64,000 nucleotides of DNA from Branchinecta lynchi (lineage: Eukaryota > Arthropoda > Branchiopoda > Anostraca > Branchinectidae): assembly GCA_023053575.1 (NCBI GenBank), contig JAKZAP010000014.1, positions 1,054,001 through 1,118,000 of the forward strand, written 5' to 3'. Each line of letters begins with the position of its first letter. Positions within the stretch are counted from its first letter, which is position 1. The position numbers were made by a program, and so were the translations under genes. A model generated the notes under the pieces. That model made no database searches. It was not told where the DNA came from and was given only the letters and a program-made list of their open reading frames with translations. Of this stretch, positions 1-11,421 are shown piece after piece.

Positions 1-2694
1 GGGCAAACTGATCCGATCTGCCCATCAACAGGGGGGGGGGGGGGCTAACTCCAAATTGATATTCCTAACCCGATGATCCAAAAGCACAAAGTAATTTCAC
101 CGCTATCCCAATTTCCCAGCCCTAGGATCTACCAGTACAAGGAATTTCACCCTCCTATGTCTAGGTCTGGTCATAGTTATGGACATTATTCACTGGGCAA
201 TCTGGTCCCATTTGCTCCTGAACCGGCTGGGTCTGGGGGCTGGGGCCCCAAATAGGCACAACTAGACCCCCAATACCCACAAGTGTACCAAGTTTGACTT
301 TACACTTACACTTGGATCACGAGTTATGAGCTTCACAAAATACGGGGAAAACCGAAAGCCGAAAGCTGCTACAGCGCTGGCAGTAGTACCACTGAAAACG
401 GATAAGATCTTTTCGGGGAAGCTTTTTCTAGCACGTCCAAGTCCTCCAGTTCAACCATCTGGGGGCGGCGCTATGTGCGAGTTCCCCAGGTCCTCTCATC
501 CAACCAAACTAGCAAAACCCAAACCGTCTGTGGTGGCGTATACAATCTAACTAAATATCCTACCCCGTGTGGTACAGGTAATTTTCCCCAAGAAATGTAA
601 TGTCATTTCTGTAGGTTTCTGTAGGTGCCAAGGAATCATCAAGGGAAGAACCGTACTATCTTTTACAAATTTTCAGAAAGTGGCTGATATTGCATTCGCA
701 CTTTGTTGTTAGATGAAATGCATACGGTGGGGTGGTATAAGATTTGCGGAGGGGGTTAGTATGGTTGTGATACGGTTATTTATTTGTTTATTTATTTCAG
801 TGCTCTAGTATCTGCAGAAAATTTTGAATCCAAGACCAACATAAAATCACATGTTTGGTGCTAGGTGAAAAAAAAAATAAAAAAATCATAATACAAAATC
901 AATAAGTCATAGAAACTAGAAACAGACATTAAAATGAGTTTCTGGATTCAAAATAATCTAGAAACCTGCCTCTTAGGTCGCATTTGATTTACTTTTGTTT
1001 CTTCTTTGCTATAAAACGAAACAAAAATGAAAAATCTTAAACCAAACATGGAATATATTAAACCAGAAATTAAAATTGAAGCCAAACCTGCTTGAAAAAC
1101 TTGAAGCCAAAACATGCTTTACATACATTAAATAAAACGGAATTAAGTATTTCGCCTTTAATTAGAGCTTTATTAGATTTTGTACATGTTGTGCAGAATT
1201 TTGTTCTGGTCTGGACAGTGCCAAAACTATTTGTATTGCAAATTGTCGAAGCTTAATCTAACAAAGCTCATAGATTGACTGTACTAGTTTCACAGTATTC
1301 AACTATTATGAAATACTGGAACATAACAGCGCGAGGGGTGCTTTAAGGCTGGCCAAGTATAGACTATTGACATGTAGCCTACACGATTGAAGCTTGCTCA
1401 ACCGTAGCATTACCCCTTCCCGCCGAAAAGGTGAACTTCGTTGTTCGAACACTGGTTGTTCGAAAGAAAATCAGAGAAGAAATTAGCCCCTCAATCCGAA
1501 GCCAAAATTTGTTCGATATCGTTCTTAAAGCACAGCTCTTACTAGAAATGATCTTTTCACTATGAAGTGGATAAGAACAATCGTTTTTAGACAATATCAT
1601 TACTTTCCACCTGGAATTAGCGATTTTCTTGTTAGCGCTCCTCGATTCTATCCAGCCTTCCTGCTCTCCGACGCAGCGGCTGGGCGCAAACCATTTGAAA
1701 ACTCAATGCACCGTGTTAAAACGTTGAAAAAACTAACCAAATAAGACAAGTCAAAAATAGAAGATTCTCATATCCTTGTGTGTGAAAGAGTTCTCAGCGG
1801 AAGTCGAAGATTCTGGCAAACTTTGAGTTCCGTAACGGGCAATATTCGACACGGCCGAAAAAGTGGTAAAAATTCGTAGGAAGAAAACGAAACAATGTAG
1901 AAAGGTAGGGATTTTAGAAGCTTGTTATTCCATAAGGGAGCTAGGTATATTGTAAAAGACAGAATAAGCAAGAGGGGTCCATTAAGTTTAACACCCTCCA
2001 ACTTCCCGACAGCAAGCCTTTAATATTCCTGGGGAGTTATTATACAGCCCCCCTAGACCCGAACTGTGGCTGCAGCCGGGGAAGCCTTGATGACAAGTCT
2101 ATTTCTTTCCGTCTATGCCCACATGATTCGGCGCAAAATTTCCTGCTCTCAAATTCCCAGATCCTCCATCAACCACCCACCCATGAGCAATTCTATTAAG
2201 TCCATTTTCCAAGTGATTCCCGTTACGTTCCGAACTTAAAGAGGGGAAGAGATACAATCCTAGGGGATATTGTCCGAAAGTCGGAGTAAAACAAGGAGGA
2301 TAAAGTCCTCGGAAGGGGGGGGGGGATCCGGAAAGAAAACCCTGGCGGAATCGTGCTCGTAACACTATTACAAAGCCCCCTTTCCGGGAAGCTGAATGGT
2401 AGGCTAAGGAAAAACACTAAATACACGTTCCTAACAAGCACTTACGTAAACCTCACCGTTTGTAATCGACCCAAGGTTGTGGCTGCCAACTGTCGAAACT
2501 ATGCATTATTTCTTGATCAAATATTTTTTTGATGTAATAAACTATCTTAAATTACTGGACAGAAACAGTATCTATTGCATCTTGTCCTTTAATTCTGTGC
2601 TCAAAATCGAGCAGAAATTGTTCCAGAAATCTAGAATCATCGCTGATAGTTCCAACTACAGGACAAAAGGTGGCCTTCTGAACCAATCTGAACA
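1..2694. other. No gene seen; intron or flank of the TSP1 gene
   Basis: This stretch begins with a 14-base G run at 31-44. It is AT-rich, with short TTTA runs near 778-800 and an 11-base G run at 2315-2325. No exon in the phase needed to continue the TSP1 gene (phase 1 entry, four remaining TSP1 cysteines) could be found on the minus strand. Short open frames here lack splice signals or recognisable motifs. Confidence 0.5.
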
Positions 2695-3955
2695 AAACAA
2701 GACCAAATTTTTCGATGGGATCCCACAAATTTAAAACTTGATCCAGACAATTGCGTCTTGTAGAAATCCAGTCTTCGCCAGACATCTTGAACGTTTTTAC
2801 AATTAAAATTTAGTAACAGATTTAAAGCCATTGACTAATTACCAGAAGAAACCAAGCTCAGATATGGATTAAGCATGTGTGGTTACCCCTACACGTCATA
2901 CCTACGAAACTGAAAACTTCAACTTTTAACAAATTCTCAGTCGGATTCTGGACAAACTATATGTCGGTGTAGAAAAGGATTTTCATATACGGATTTAGCA
3001 TGTCTTCTTACCCCTAAATCGGACATTTGATTAGCTTCAAAAACACTTTTGTTTTCAGAAATTTTCCACTTCTGGCCGGATTCCATGCGAGAACTACTTG
3101 TAGGGTAGAAAAGGATGGTCATTTACGGGTTCAGCATGTCTTCTTACCCAAAACCGAACATTTAATTAGCTTCAAATAAAACTTTTCTTTTAACAAATTC
3201 TCCGGTTTTGGAGGGATTCCGCGCGAGAACTACTTGTACGGGTAGAAAATGATTGTCGTATGGATTCAGCATGTCTTCTTACCTCCGAGTCGAACATTTA
3301 ATGAACTTCAAGTAAAACTTTTACTTTTAACAAATTTTCCGGTTTTGGCCGGATTCCGGACGAACTAATTGTCCGGCGAGCAAATAAGCTTCAGATATGG
3401 ACCCAGCATGTCTCCTTGTCCCTAGATCGGCTATCCCATTGGCTTTTTAAAAATATTTTATTTATTTATTTATTTATTCATTTATTTCCCTCAAAATTGA
3501 GGAGTACAACTTATAAATTGTAAAACAAAATCATTCCTAAATCAACTAAACTCCTTTCAATAAAATACTGTGAAATAATATACAAAATACACTTCAACAA
3601 CTAACTTATAATTACTTACGTATCGCACTAATCACTTCTTAAAAAATGGGTACAGGTTGAGGGTTATGAGGGCTTCCGCTGCTTTTTTGTAAAAATTTGT
3701 CATCTTTTTCTTCATTTGTTTCGTCCCTTAATTTGAAACACCTTCCCGACCCCTAAATATATAGCAATGGGGCCCATCTACGAACCTGACCTGTACGTTG
3801 ACCCGACGGATCTTTACAGCACGTTTCAACAATTACCTCAATCCCTTCGAAAGTTTTCGTGCTAACAGACAGACGGATAGAGGGACGGACGGACAACTTT
3901 ACGAAGTCATCGGTATGCCATCACTTACGTTTTCGAATCCCAAAAAATCGAGAAG
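2695..3955 (-). repeat. R1 composite repeat, long copy with nested LINE tail
   Basis: It runs from TTCGATGGGATCCCACAAAT at one end to ACGTTTTCGAATCCCAAAAA at the other, and includes the GACGGACGGAC tract near 3884. Between about 2935 and 3400 a minisatellite is visible: CCGGATTCC, then GAACTACTTGT, then GTAGAAAA, then TTCAGCATGTCTTCTTACC, recurring about every 128-139 bp. From about 3450 to 3700 it is interrupted by an (AAAT)n-ended insertion. Strand is arbitrary: minus means GGGATCCCAAAACGTAAGTGG reads on the minus strand. Confidence 0.8.
3450..3700 (-). mobile_element. LINE-like 3' tail inserted in R1
   Basis: TTTATTTATTTATTTATTCA at its left border reads as an (AAAT)n tail on the minus strand. 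It is followed by AT-rich sequence absent from other R1 copies, after which R1 resumes near 3710. Fragment only; no coding remnant was recognised. The right boundary is approximate. Confidence 0.5.
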
Positions 3956-4539
3956 TTAAGAAACAAGAATAGATTTCTGCGGTATTTGCGTTTCCCCCTA
4001 CCTATTCCCTAGACATCAAAGATCAAAGAAAAACTTTGGATAGAGACCACCACGAACCAAAAGTGTTAAGATCAAGTTGAACAAACGAGCTTTTCAGAAT
4101 TACAAGTCCATAAAACAGTTCCGAACTGGGCTCCAGCAATCGCTGTATTGATATAATTTAACGACGCCCCCCCCACCTCCAGCCGTATCTTCCGGGCAAT
4201 CTTTTTCTTCTCCCTCTATGCCCTCTTGTAGCCAAAATGGGTAATAAACTAAACCATTGATTCATAACAGATCTTATGATTCGAAAAAAAATTCCTAGGT
4301 GTTTTATAGCTCCTAGTTTCAGCTGTACAGTTGAAAGTAGAGGAAGTCATGTGCTAAGAAGAGCCAAATCCCTGTTCAACTGGCCGCAAAATAAAAGAAG
4401 CAAACGAATTTGCAGGCAACGAAGATCTATGTGTAAATTTGCTTACGAAGGAATGTAAGTTGAAAATGAGTCGCTCACAGATGAAATACAACCCTTACAC
4501 CACTAAGCTAACATTCATGTTGCTCCAATATACAATTTC
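3956..4539. other. No feature recognised
   Basis: Unannotated intron/intergenic sequence with one C run (4166-4175 area). No splice-flanked coding frame was seen on either strand. Confidence 0.4.
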
Positions 4540-4812
4540 CCTCCTTGGCAAAGAAATTCTAAAATTATTAGTCAGTACTCGCTACCGGATATCACGGAGA
4601 AATTGTCTGTTCTCCACAGAAAATTGTCCGACACGGCGTACGCGCGTCTGTCGCCCTCTCGTGGGCTTATTCGTCTGTTTGACACTTAAGTAGATTTTGT
4701 TTGTATGTGTTGCGTTTTCCCTAATTATGTCTTCATATTTTCTTTTGTACTCCACTGTTTTCGTCTTGTATGATTTGTGGGTTAAAAATAAATTATTAAT
4801 TATTATCATTAG
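4540..4812 (+). mobile_element. 5'-truncated retroelement 3' end with (ATT)n tail, copy 1
   Basis: This shares about 270 bp with 20234-20505 and about 195 bp with 6551-6745, including TGTTCTCCACAG, GCGTCTGTCG, TGTATGTGTTG, TTTTGTACTCCACTGTTTTCG and GGGTTAAAAATAAATTATTA. A common 3' end with an ATT-rich tail and different 5' ends is the mark of a non-LTR retrotransposon or a SINE carrying a LINE tail. Confidence 0.75.
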
Positions 4813-5079
4813 CAATTCAAACCTAGATGTTCGCCAATTTACGCACACTCTCTTTTTGAACATAAATCTTTCAGCCAAGCTGGTGCGCTACATTTCCAGT
4901 AGCCGAGTTTCCAAGCCAAGCACTACAAACTTCGCTAAAATACCACCCACTCCATCCATAAAAAAAAATAAAAAAAATAAATCAAGCATGAATATTTTGT
5001 GTTGCTTTTTGGCAGACACGGTAGACCAACGGGTCTATCTTGTGTGTCAAACAAAGCATTTCCTGACAAACCTGACTCC

Positions 5080-5240
5080 TTTTGTTTTGCTTTGCTCTCC
5101 CACTTTTTAACCCCAGCGCATAATTTTCAAATATTTTTCGTAGAGCCTCCATTTCAGAGAGCGGGAGTCAGGACGGAATAGACAAGCGCCAAAAAGAAAA
5201 TCGCTAGTTTCACGGGGAAAGTACTGTCATTTTCGAAAAA
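5080..5240 (+). repeat. Fragment of repeat R6
   Basis: The tract with CAGCGCATAATTTTCAAATA, the TTTCAGAGAGCGGGAGTCAG part and AAGAAAATCGCTAGTTTC resembles 51190-51350 in the same order. Only the right part of that repeat is present here. Confidence 0.45.
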
Positions 5241-5479
5241 CCTTTTTCGGAACCATTTTATCTGAAATGATCTATAGGGATAGATCCCTGGCACTAATTA
5301 CGTTGGGGGATAAACAGCTGACAGAAAGATTCTCCTTCCTGGCTAAAAAGTTTGTTCCGGAAGTCACTGAAGTACCGTGTACTATAAATGGGAACTTGAA
5401 TGGTCAGAATTTGTTTTACTGTACAAAGCCGCATTACATGATCTTACCAAAGCAATCATGTGGTTGACTATATAGAAAA

Positions 5480-5555
5480 CCCGTGGGTCTTATGGCGCCA
5501 TTTAACTCACGACTTTCAGTTTGGTCGGGGGTTCGATCCTCACCAGGCCAATATT
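5480..5555 (+). mobile_element. tRNA-like sequence, probably a SINE head
   Basis: GGGTTCGATCC at 5529-5539 is a good pol III B box, with a T-stem-like context (CGGGGGTTCGATCCTCACC). About 40 nt upstream is ATGGCGCCATTTAACTC, a degenerate A-box region, and CGACTTTCAGTTTGGTCG resembles an anticodon arm. The acceptor stem does not pair convincingly, so I call it a SINE head or tRNA pseudogene rather than a working tRNA. Confidence 0.4.
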
Positions 5556-6287
5556 TCGCTTAACCACATGCATGGTATGCAAAGACCGATTGCGATTTCG
5601 GGTAGAAAAGGGAATTTCGTGACCGCAGGCATATAACGGAAGATGAGAAAACAAGGAATGCGCGTAGTGGCTGGCACGGATGCTTTAACATAGATTTAAC
5701 ATAGGGGGTGAAGGAAATTAGAGATAGTTTTTTTGGTGGGGTGCCCATACTATTTCCTGGTATTATGAAGTCGACAAATCGTCAGGTAATTCGGTCGGTA
5801 TGTAAATATTTTAAGTGTATACTGGAAGTTTAGATCGGAGGAAATTTGGCGAATACTAGAAGGGTAAAAAGAAGTGATCTTATTGTATGTAATTTTGAAG
5901 GTCAATTTTGTTAGTTAAGTTCGATAATGAATACTGTTGTATGGCCCTTTGTTGGCTTTAATAAATTATTATGAGCTTTCATTTAAATTACAGAACTTGA
6001 ACGCAACTTGAAACTGAGTGGTAAGAAATTCCGAAAAGACATCGGAAAAGGGAGCTTTAGAAACCGAATATTGGAATAATCTCCAAAAAGTGTTGTAAAT
6101 GCTGAAAATATGAACAAACTGAAAGCAGGTGTCGACTACCGCTGAAATTCAGTTTAGTGTGTAAAGTGTCCGGAGAAATTTATAGAGGCGAAAGCCTTAT
6201 TACTGCAATTATATATATATACAAAGTAAGCATTTCTGGCTACTCACTAGCCTACTACTATCTCAGACAAACTTTGGCATAACTCAC

Positions 6288-6484
6288 CTCCAAGACAAGA
6301 AGCACTGCATGAACTATACCCCGAGATCTTCCACACGTAGGTAATCCCCACTGCATACTTTTCTGCCGAATTCTCGCTTAGAAATGCCGGCTTCTTATAT
6401 CCGATTAGGCTTTTAAGAGCTACTTCTTCTGAACTCATCTTCGGTGAACGGGATTGGTCATTAGCAAATGAATCGCTGTTGGAC
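6288..6484 (-). CDS. TSP1-repeat gene, internal exon 5 of 5 visible
   Basis: After the strong acceptor CTTTTTTTTTCTTGCAG, one base completes an Arg codon with the upstream phase-2 exon. Then 65 codons follow: a Ser/Glu-rich linker (SNSDSFANDQSRSPKMSSEE) and the start of a fourth TSP1 repeat, YVWKISGYSSCSASCLGG. The donor is GGAG|GTGAGT; the length of 197 nt gives phase 1 out. The two cysteines seen are the first two of six, so at least one more exon must follow. I found no exon with the right phase between 1 and 6287, so the gene continues off the left edge. This repeat has CSASC followed by Leu instead of the usual Gly, so its O-fucosylation consensus is imperfect. Confidence 0.88.
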
Positions 6485-6550
6485 CTGCAAGAAAAAAAAA
6501 GGATTAGGCCAGTATAGAAAATTAAAACGGTGAAGCACACAATGAGATTT

Positions 6551-6745
6551 TATTAATAATAATAATAATAATTTATTTTTAACCCACAAATCGTACAAGA
6601 CGAAAACAGTGGAGTACAAAAGAAAATATGAACACTAATTGGGAAAACACAACACATACAAACAAAATCTGGTTAAGAGTCCCATGAGAGGCCGACAGAC
6701 GCGCATACGCCGTTTCGGATAGTTTTCTGTGGAGAACAGACCTTA
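6551..6745 (-). mobile_element. 5'-truncated retroelement 3' end with (ATT)n tail, copy 2
   Basis: A minus-strand copy of the 4540-4812 element. (ATT)n on the minus strand is seen as AATAATAATAATAATAATTT at 6556-6575, followed by AACCCACAAATCGTACAAGA. It is shorter at the 5' end and lies 66 bp upstream of the acceptor of the exon at 6484. Confidence 0.75.
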
Positions 6746-6965
6746 AATATTCATTCCTTGAGCCCAAGATGACTTTGAAACATCCATTCCAATAATGAAT
6801 AAAACGGATTCGTCAGCTACGATGCTTTAGCAGCGATATCTCATCCCTTCTTGGCAATGGTCCTCGTCAGGCTGTCAATCTTCAGGGTCAACGTCGGGGA
6901 AGGAAACAAACCTGGCCAGTAAACTTCCTTCCCCGATGTCAACCCTGAAGATCTCTTAAGATACT
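6746..6965. repeat. Foldback family F1 member with internal hairpin
   Basis: It contains CAGCGATATCTCATCCCTTC, CTTGGCAATGGTCCTCGTCAGG and TTCAGGGTCAACGTCGGGG, also found at 10497-10600 and 53629-53832. Here the tract 6879-6905 is repeated inverted at 6925-6951 with 24 of 27 bases pairing, leaving a 19-nt loop. Confidence 0.7.
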
Positions 6966-7214
6966 CCGAAAATATAAAACCCGGAAGTAACTGACATCAA
7001 ATCCATTATTTTCTGCATAATATTTTTCCAATTAGAAATTCAAGCGAAGCGAACAATTTTGACATTAATGTACAACTTCGCTAACGAAAACAGGGAAGAA
7101 AACTCGGGACGAACTTAATGCGAAAGTTTCCAGAGGGAAAACTGAAAACTTACAACTCCGGTTAGTGACATGTTAAGACGGCGAAGCTCATTAGTCTTCC
7201 CTTTTCGTGTTTAA

Positions 7215-7669
7215 AGTATGTAACTGAAAAGTCAACTTATTTTTATGTCATTTAATTGAATACACAGAATTATTTGGATTCTACTCAGGGATTTTGTTAT
7301 CTTCCACTATCTGCTCTAGTTATCACGTTCAGAATATCTACGTCAGTTCGTTCAAGGTAAATTCTACTATGACGCAGGAAATCTTAATCTCGACACAAAC
7401 GCGGCTTTTCAGTGGGCAGTGGTGAGCTTTATGCAGAATGCTTAATGCCTGAACCAAAAAAAATCCCAAGTCTTTCTCGTAAGGCATAAAAGACAGATAC
7501 AATGGCACAGAGGTACCACGAATCACACGGAAATTCCACTATTTGGAAATCGACTATTCTTGAATAGTGGAACAATCAAGTAACGCATTTTCAGCGGGTC
7601 TTAAAGCCAATTTAAGTCAATAAGTAATCGGTAACTAATCGTCCTATCCAAGACTTTTTCGGTTAAGCT
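7215..7669 (+). mobile_element. R4 TTAA-flanked MITE, copy 1
   Basis: Flanked by TTAA at 7211-7214 and 7670-7673. Terminal inverted repeats are AGTATGTAACTGAAAAG and (reverse complement of the right end) AGCTTAACCGAAAAAG. The inside matches R4 copies at 23123, 25715 and 50347 (for example AACGCGGCTTTTCAGTGGGC and GCATTTTCAGCGGGTCTT). No open frame of a transposase. Confidence 0.8.
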
Positions 7670-9229
7670 TTAACAGACGGAACTTTCTATCGGTTTAAAA
7701 CATTCTGGCGATTTAAATATGTTAGGAAGACTGGCATTATACCAGTTCAGCAATCCAAGCGGAGTAGTTTATGTTCGTCCCTTGCTCGTCTCATTATCAG
7801 CATACATCCCGCGGAGATAGTGCAATAGTTGTGTAAGTCAAGTAACAGGAAAGAGTAGCTTTTTTAATTAAACTGAAGTGTAGTGCAAACAGAGAGATCC
7901 TGACTTATTTTTGCCGAAGGAATATTATACAGACGTATCTTAGCATTGTTTTAGTTAAACACTGATGAAGTTGATGACCATTTTAATAAGATAAGATAAC
8001 GTTTATTTGCTGTATATTATCTTTACAGATAGATGCACGGCTATAAATAAATAAATATACAACTTTTATTACATATAGTCATATTAATTAACCACTGAGG
8101 GATTAACAGGAATTAAACCGCGCGCTGGGTCTGAATTACTATGGAAATACTCAATATTTTTGATGACTCTTGGGACTGATGAAGAAACGTGCGCCTGGCG
8201 AAGAGACAGAAACGTCACGACAACAAACGTTGTTGATTGGCTTATACAGGATCTGAAGGATTCGCTTCGGTGACCTCTCTTGTTCTAGCCGAGGTTCCCT
8301 GGCGTGTTTCGGACTTCGGTCAGATAGAGTATTGCACTCGGCCTTGCGGGGTGAATTCCGAGGGGTTTTCAGTTCTCGGCCTTGCAGTGTACACTCGGGA
8401 TTCTTGTGTGTTGGAAAATCTAGGCCACGTAAGGGTCTTCTCAACCTAGCGGGCCAACAAATCGCTGTCTAGTAAAAAATTGGCTGAAAACGGAAAGTCA
8501 GCGGTATTTCGTCCCCTCTTCGCAAGTAACGATGAGAGTGGGAATCCTGCCCGTAATTCTAGGCAAACGATCATATAATAGGCTGGTCGGCAGGTTCTCA
8601 TTCAACTTGGAGTCATTTGCCGTATCTGTTTTCCCAAAAACATCAGTATAAATTTAAGGCGATTCTGGCATTCTCCTGGGTTCACTTTCCGAAAACAAAG
8701 CAAAAATCCGCTACGCGCAAGAACTCGCCAAAACAGTTTTCAAAAGCGAAGCAGGTTTTAGTCGCAGTCGCAAAAACAGCCGGCGCGTATACAGGCCAAG
8801 ACGACTTCCCCTTGGACTACTAGATGGCACTGGTCAGGTTTATCATTTGGTGATACGTGAACAATCCTAAACGCTAATCAAGCTGAAAACTGGAACCTGG
8901 AACGTGGGAAAACGCGAATTACGAAAGAGACCCACGCGTGTCCGAACAGACAACTATAAACTGCACTGGTTGCGCTTGGTTTCCCTTAAGCCGCTTTCAC
9001 ACTAAACTACGCAACCTCTGAGAACCTCTACGCAACGCAAAGGGGGGGGGGGGCAGGAATTCCGGTTATCGTGAGTTAAAGTACTTCCAAATGTGTTAGG
9101 ACGATGAAAGTTCGCTTGAACATTCGAGACTTGACAAGATTGGCTTTGAAATCCTCACTTCCCAGATCCTACCCTATAAATGAAGAATATCGCTTAAATG
9201 CTATTAAGCAAAATATACACATATTTATA
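7670..9229. other. No gene seen; one LINE-like end
   Basis: AATAAGATAAGATAACGTTTATTTGC at 7984-8009 and the AT-rich sequence to 8060 look like a reversed LINE 3' end but carry no coding remnant. A 12-base G run lies at 9042-9053. No other feature could be supported. Confidence 0.35.
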
Positions 9230-9760
9230 CAGAACCAAGTTCTATTCTTGCGTTATGTCGACGCGTCCGCATCAGATTTTTCAGCGAAAAATTGTAGTTT
9301 TTGATGAAAACGTGGAGAAAGCGTAGGCCTACTAATGATGGTGAAAAGGTAACTAATGATGAAAGAAATGAAAGAAGAAACCGAAAAAGGAAAACGTATA
9401 TAGGCCTACGCATCCAGCCTGTAAGCTTCTTGCGCAGGTGCGAAAGATACGCTACGCAGCCTGTACCAAACGCAGAATAAACGTATACGCAAAAACGCAA
9501 GGCATCGTAACGACGCGTCAATGTGAAAGCGGCTTTAAAAGCTCAAGAGAAAGCGATGCAGAGACAAGAATCAAATCTTTACTGTGCAATGCTAAGCTTG
9601 GTGCCCACATGAACGCGAGTCTTTTCTATGACGTGACGCGAAGATGACTCGCGACTTAAGAGTTAAAACTGCGCCGTTTCCGCTAGTGACGCCGAATTCG
9701 TTTAGTCGAATGAAAATCCGCGTTACGTGGGCACCAAATCTCAGAAAGTCGAGAAGGGAA
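9230..9760. mobile_element. Nested MITE, copy 1 of a pair with 43930-44340
   Basis: The stretch with TTCTTGCG, CATTAGTAGGCCTACG, ACGCAAAAACGCAAGG and GACGCGTCAATGTGAAAGCG is the reverse complement of sequence at about 44050-44340. Next to it is a small foldback unit with ends GCTTGGTGCCCAC (9595-9607) and GTGGGCACCAA (9727-9737). The same CTTGGTGCCC ends recur at 43940 and 44045. Confidence 0.6.
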
Positions 9761-10496
9761 TTAACGCATGACGAGACGCGCGTTGTTGTTTCCAGAGATT
9801 CTTCGGGAGGGACTACACGAGGAAAACATTGAACCACACGACCCTGGTACAGGCCCAGTTGATTCAGGTTAATATTTCCGTACTTCTTACTCCAAAACAT
9901 CTCGCCGCTTGTTAGTCCTCAGACCCTTGAAATCCAGCGAATGAAATCTTGACGTCCAAAGGCTGAGACAGTGGGAAGACACTTAGCACATGATCGGGTA
10001 AAGGATCAATTGGTTTCTTTATATTTTCTTCTCAGAAACGGCCAAAGCCTCTTGTCGACTGCTAGTCCTCAAAGTCACTCAAATAAATTGAAAGTTTCCA
10101 CGAATTCTGAAGGGCCTTCCTTTACTTTGCCCCTAGTGTCAGTTCGAAAAAGAAAACTCTCGAAACCATCCAATATGGGAGAAATACGACAATCGTGATG
10201 CGCTTGCCAGGCTGAAATAGACTTGAACTCTCGTAACCTTTATTAGACGGATCCCAAGTCCTACTGTGGCACGTGGGGGAAGGGGAACTCATTTCCACTT
10301 CGGTATAACTGTTAGCGCTTCTGGTTTCAAATGCCGTTTTGCACAATGCATCCATCCGTTTTTTCGTCAACGTCAACCGAACACAACGGTGTGTCAAATC
10401 CGAACACATTTTCAGTCGACGCGCAGGAAGAACTTGAAAATGCACATATTCAAATAATGTAAAAATAAATAAACCTGTAATCACTTACAGGAACAC
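9761..10496. other. No feature recognised
   Basis: Intron sequence of the TSP1 gene between exons 4 and 5, with no splice-flanked coding frame and no repeat I could pair. Confidence 0.4.
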
Positions 10497-10600
10497 AGGT
10501 TTGTTTCCTTCCCCGACGTTGACCCTGAAGATTGACAGCCTGACGAGGACCCTTGCCAAGAAGGGCCGAAATATCGCTGATGAAGCATCGTCGCTGACGT
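10497..10600. repeat. Foldback family F1 fragment
   Basis: GGTTTGTTTCCTTCCCCGAC, GAAGATTGACAGCCTGACGA, GGACCCTTGCCAAGAAGGGC and CGAAATATCGCTGATGAAGC match one arm and the loop of the perfect inverted repeat at 53629-53832. Only one arm is present. Confidence 0.75.
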
Positions 10601-10945
10601 AGCCCGCAGCATTTTGACAGACACCCTCGAAGAGCCATCTCCATCCCCAAGACTCCCCTTCCCCGTTCCCGAGCCTGCGTTGCTAGGACGAAGTTCAATG
10701 TTTATTCTAACTTTTCCAACATTTCTAACAACAAATTTTCTAACATTTTGACACAAACTTCGGATTTTGTTGAAAAGCTAGTACCCGGTGGGTTCCCGGT
10801 CTATGTCGGTGCTAGAACCTAGTTCATTCGATGAAAATCGATAATATTAGTAGCGGAGCAAAAAAGTACACATTTTCGTCAGTTCTTCAAGTCTTTTTCA
10901 GTGATTGAGTAACGTAACTTTTAAACTTTAAGACAGGACACTTAC

Positions 10946-11131
10946 CTGGACATGGGGCAAGGGGCATTGAAGCACTTTTCAGACGTCACTGGCTTCTTTC
11001 CAGGGCATTCGCGGTCCGGAAGCTTGGCAAGGGTTCGGGAAAACTCCAGGAAGATCTTACAAGGAGCTTCTCGCTTCCTGACGCCCTCACCGCACGTGGC
11101 GGAACAGGGACCCCACTCCTCTGGCATGAAG
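10946..11131 (-). CDS. TSP1-repeat gene, internal exon 4 of 5 visible
   Basis: The exon encodes the third TSP1 repeat: EEWGPCSATCGEGVRKR, then a long middle loop with CKIFLEFSRTLAKLPDREC, and a C-terminal FNAPCP. Six cysteines are present (GPC, ATC, APC, REC, EKC, APC). CSATCG is a consensus O-fucosylation site. The extended loop and the CPGKKP spacing look to me closest to ADAMTSL1/ADAMTSL3-type repeats, but that is from memory and not an alignment. The acceptor is TTTCTAG and the donor TCCAG|GTAAGT. It is 186 nt, phase 2 in and phase 2 out. A second AG (TGCCAG, exon then starting at 11120) lies 11 nt inside and would fit direct joining to the exon at 45893 in phase 1, skipping the linker exon. 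That would be a possible alternative splice form. Confidence 0.93.
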
Positions 11132-11388
11132 CTAGAAAGGAACACAGCATCATTACAAGACACTGGGAGGACTAATGTGTTGTTAAAATCCCATGCAAAG
11201 CAGACGACCGCGGGGCATATCCTCAAAGAACAAAAGAACCTGACGTGAATGGGAGATTACAGAAAATGCTGCGGAGGAATTTATGTAGACCTCTGGATGG
11301 ATATCTATGGAATACAGCTCACAACTTCGGGATTTTACATCAAATTTGCCGCCCCACATTTTGAATTGTATCCCTAATAACGTAAAAA

Positions 11389-11421
11389 CCACCGACAGTT
11401 GTTTTTCACAACTGTCGGTGG
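11389..11421. repeat. Perfect 14-bp stem, 5-nt loop hairpin
   Basis: CCACCGACAGTTGT (11389-11402) and ACAACTGTCGGTGG (11408-11421) pair perfectly around TTTTC. It sits in the intron about 260 nt upstream of the exon at 11131. Too short for a typical animal miRNA precursor. Confidence 0.8.

Noticed and set aside
44..255. Possible short coding frame beside the G run at the left edge
   Set aside because: No splice signals, no domain, and composition like the surrounding non-coding sequence.
1379..1600. Candidate next exon of the TSP1 gene on the minus strand
   Set aside because: No TSP1 cysteine pattern and wrong boundaries; nothing in 1-6287 fits the required phase-1 entry.
4582..4878. 98-codon minus-strand open frame and matching frames at 20248
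   Set aside because: It falls within a repeated retroelement 3' end and has no domain; the shared peptide just reflects the repeated DNA.
8140..8450. Repeat shared with 48530-48740
   Set aside because: Only scattered short words agree; not enough to claim a common element by eye.
11389..11421. microRNA precursor
   Set aside because: A 14-bp stem with a 5-nt loop is too short for a normal animal pre-miRNA.
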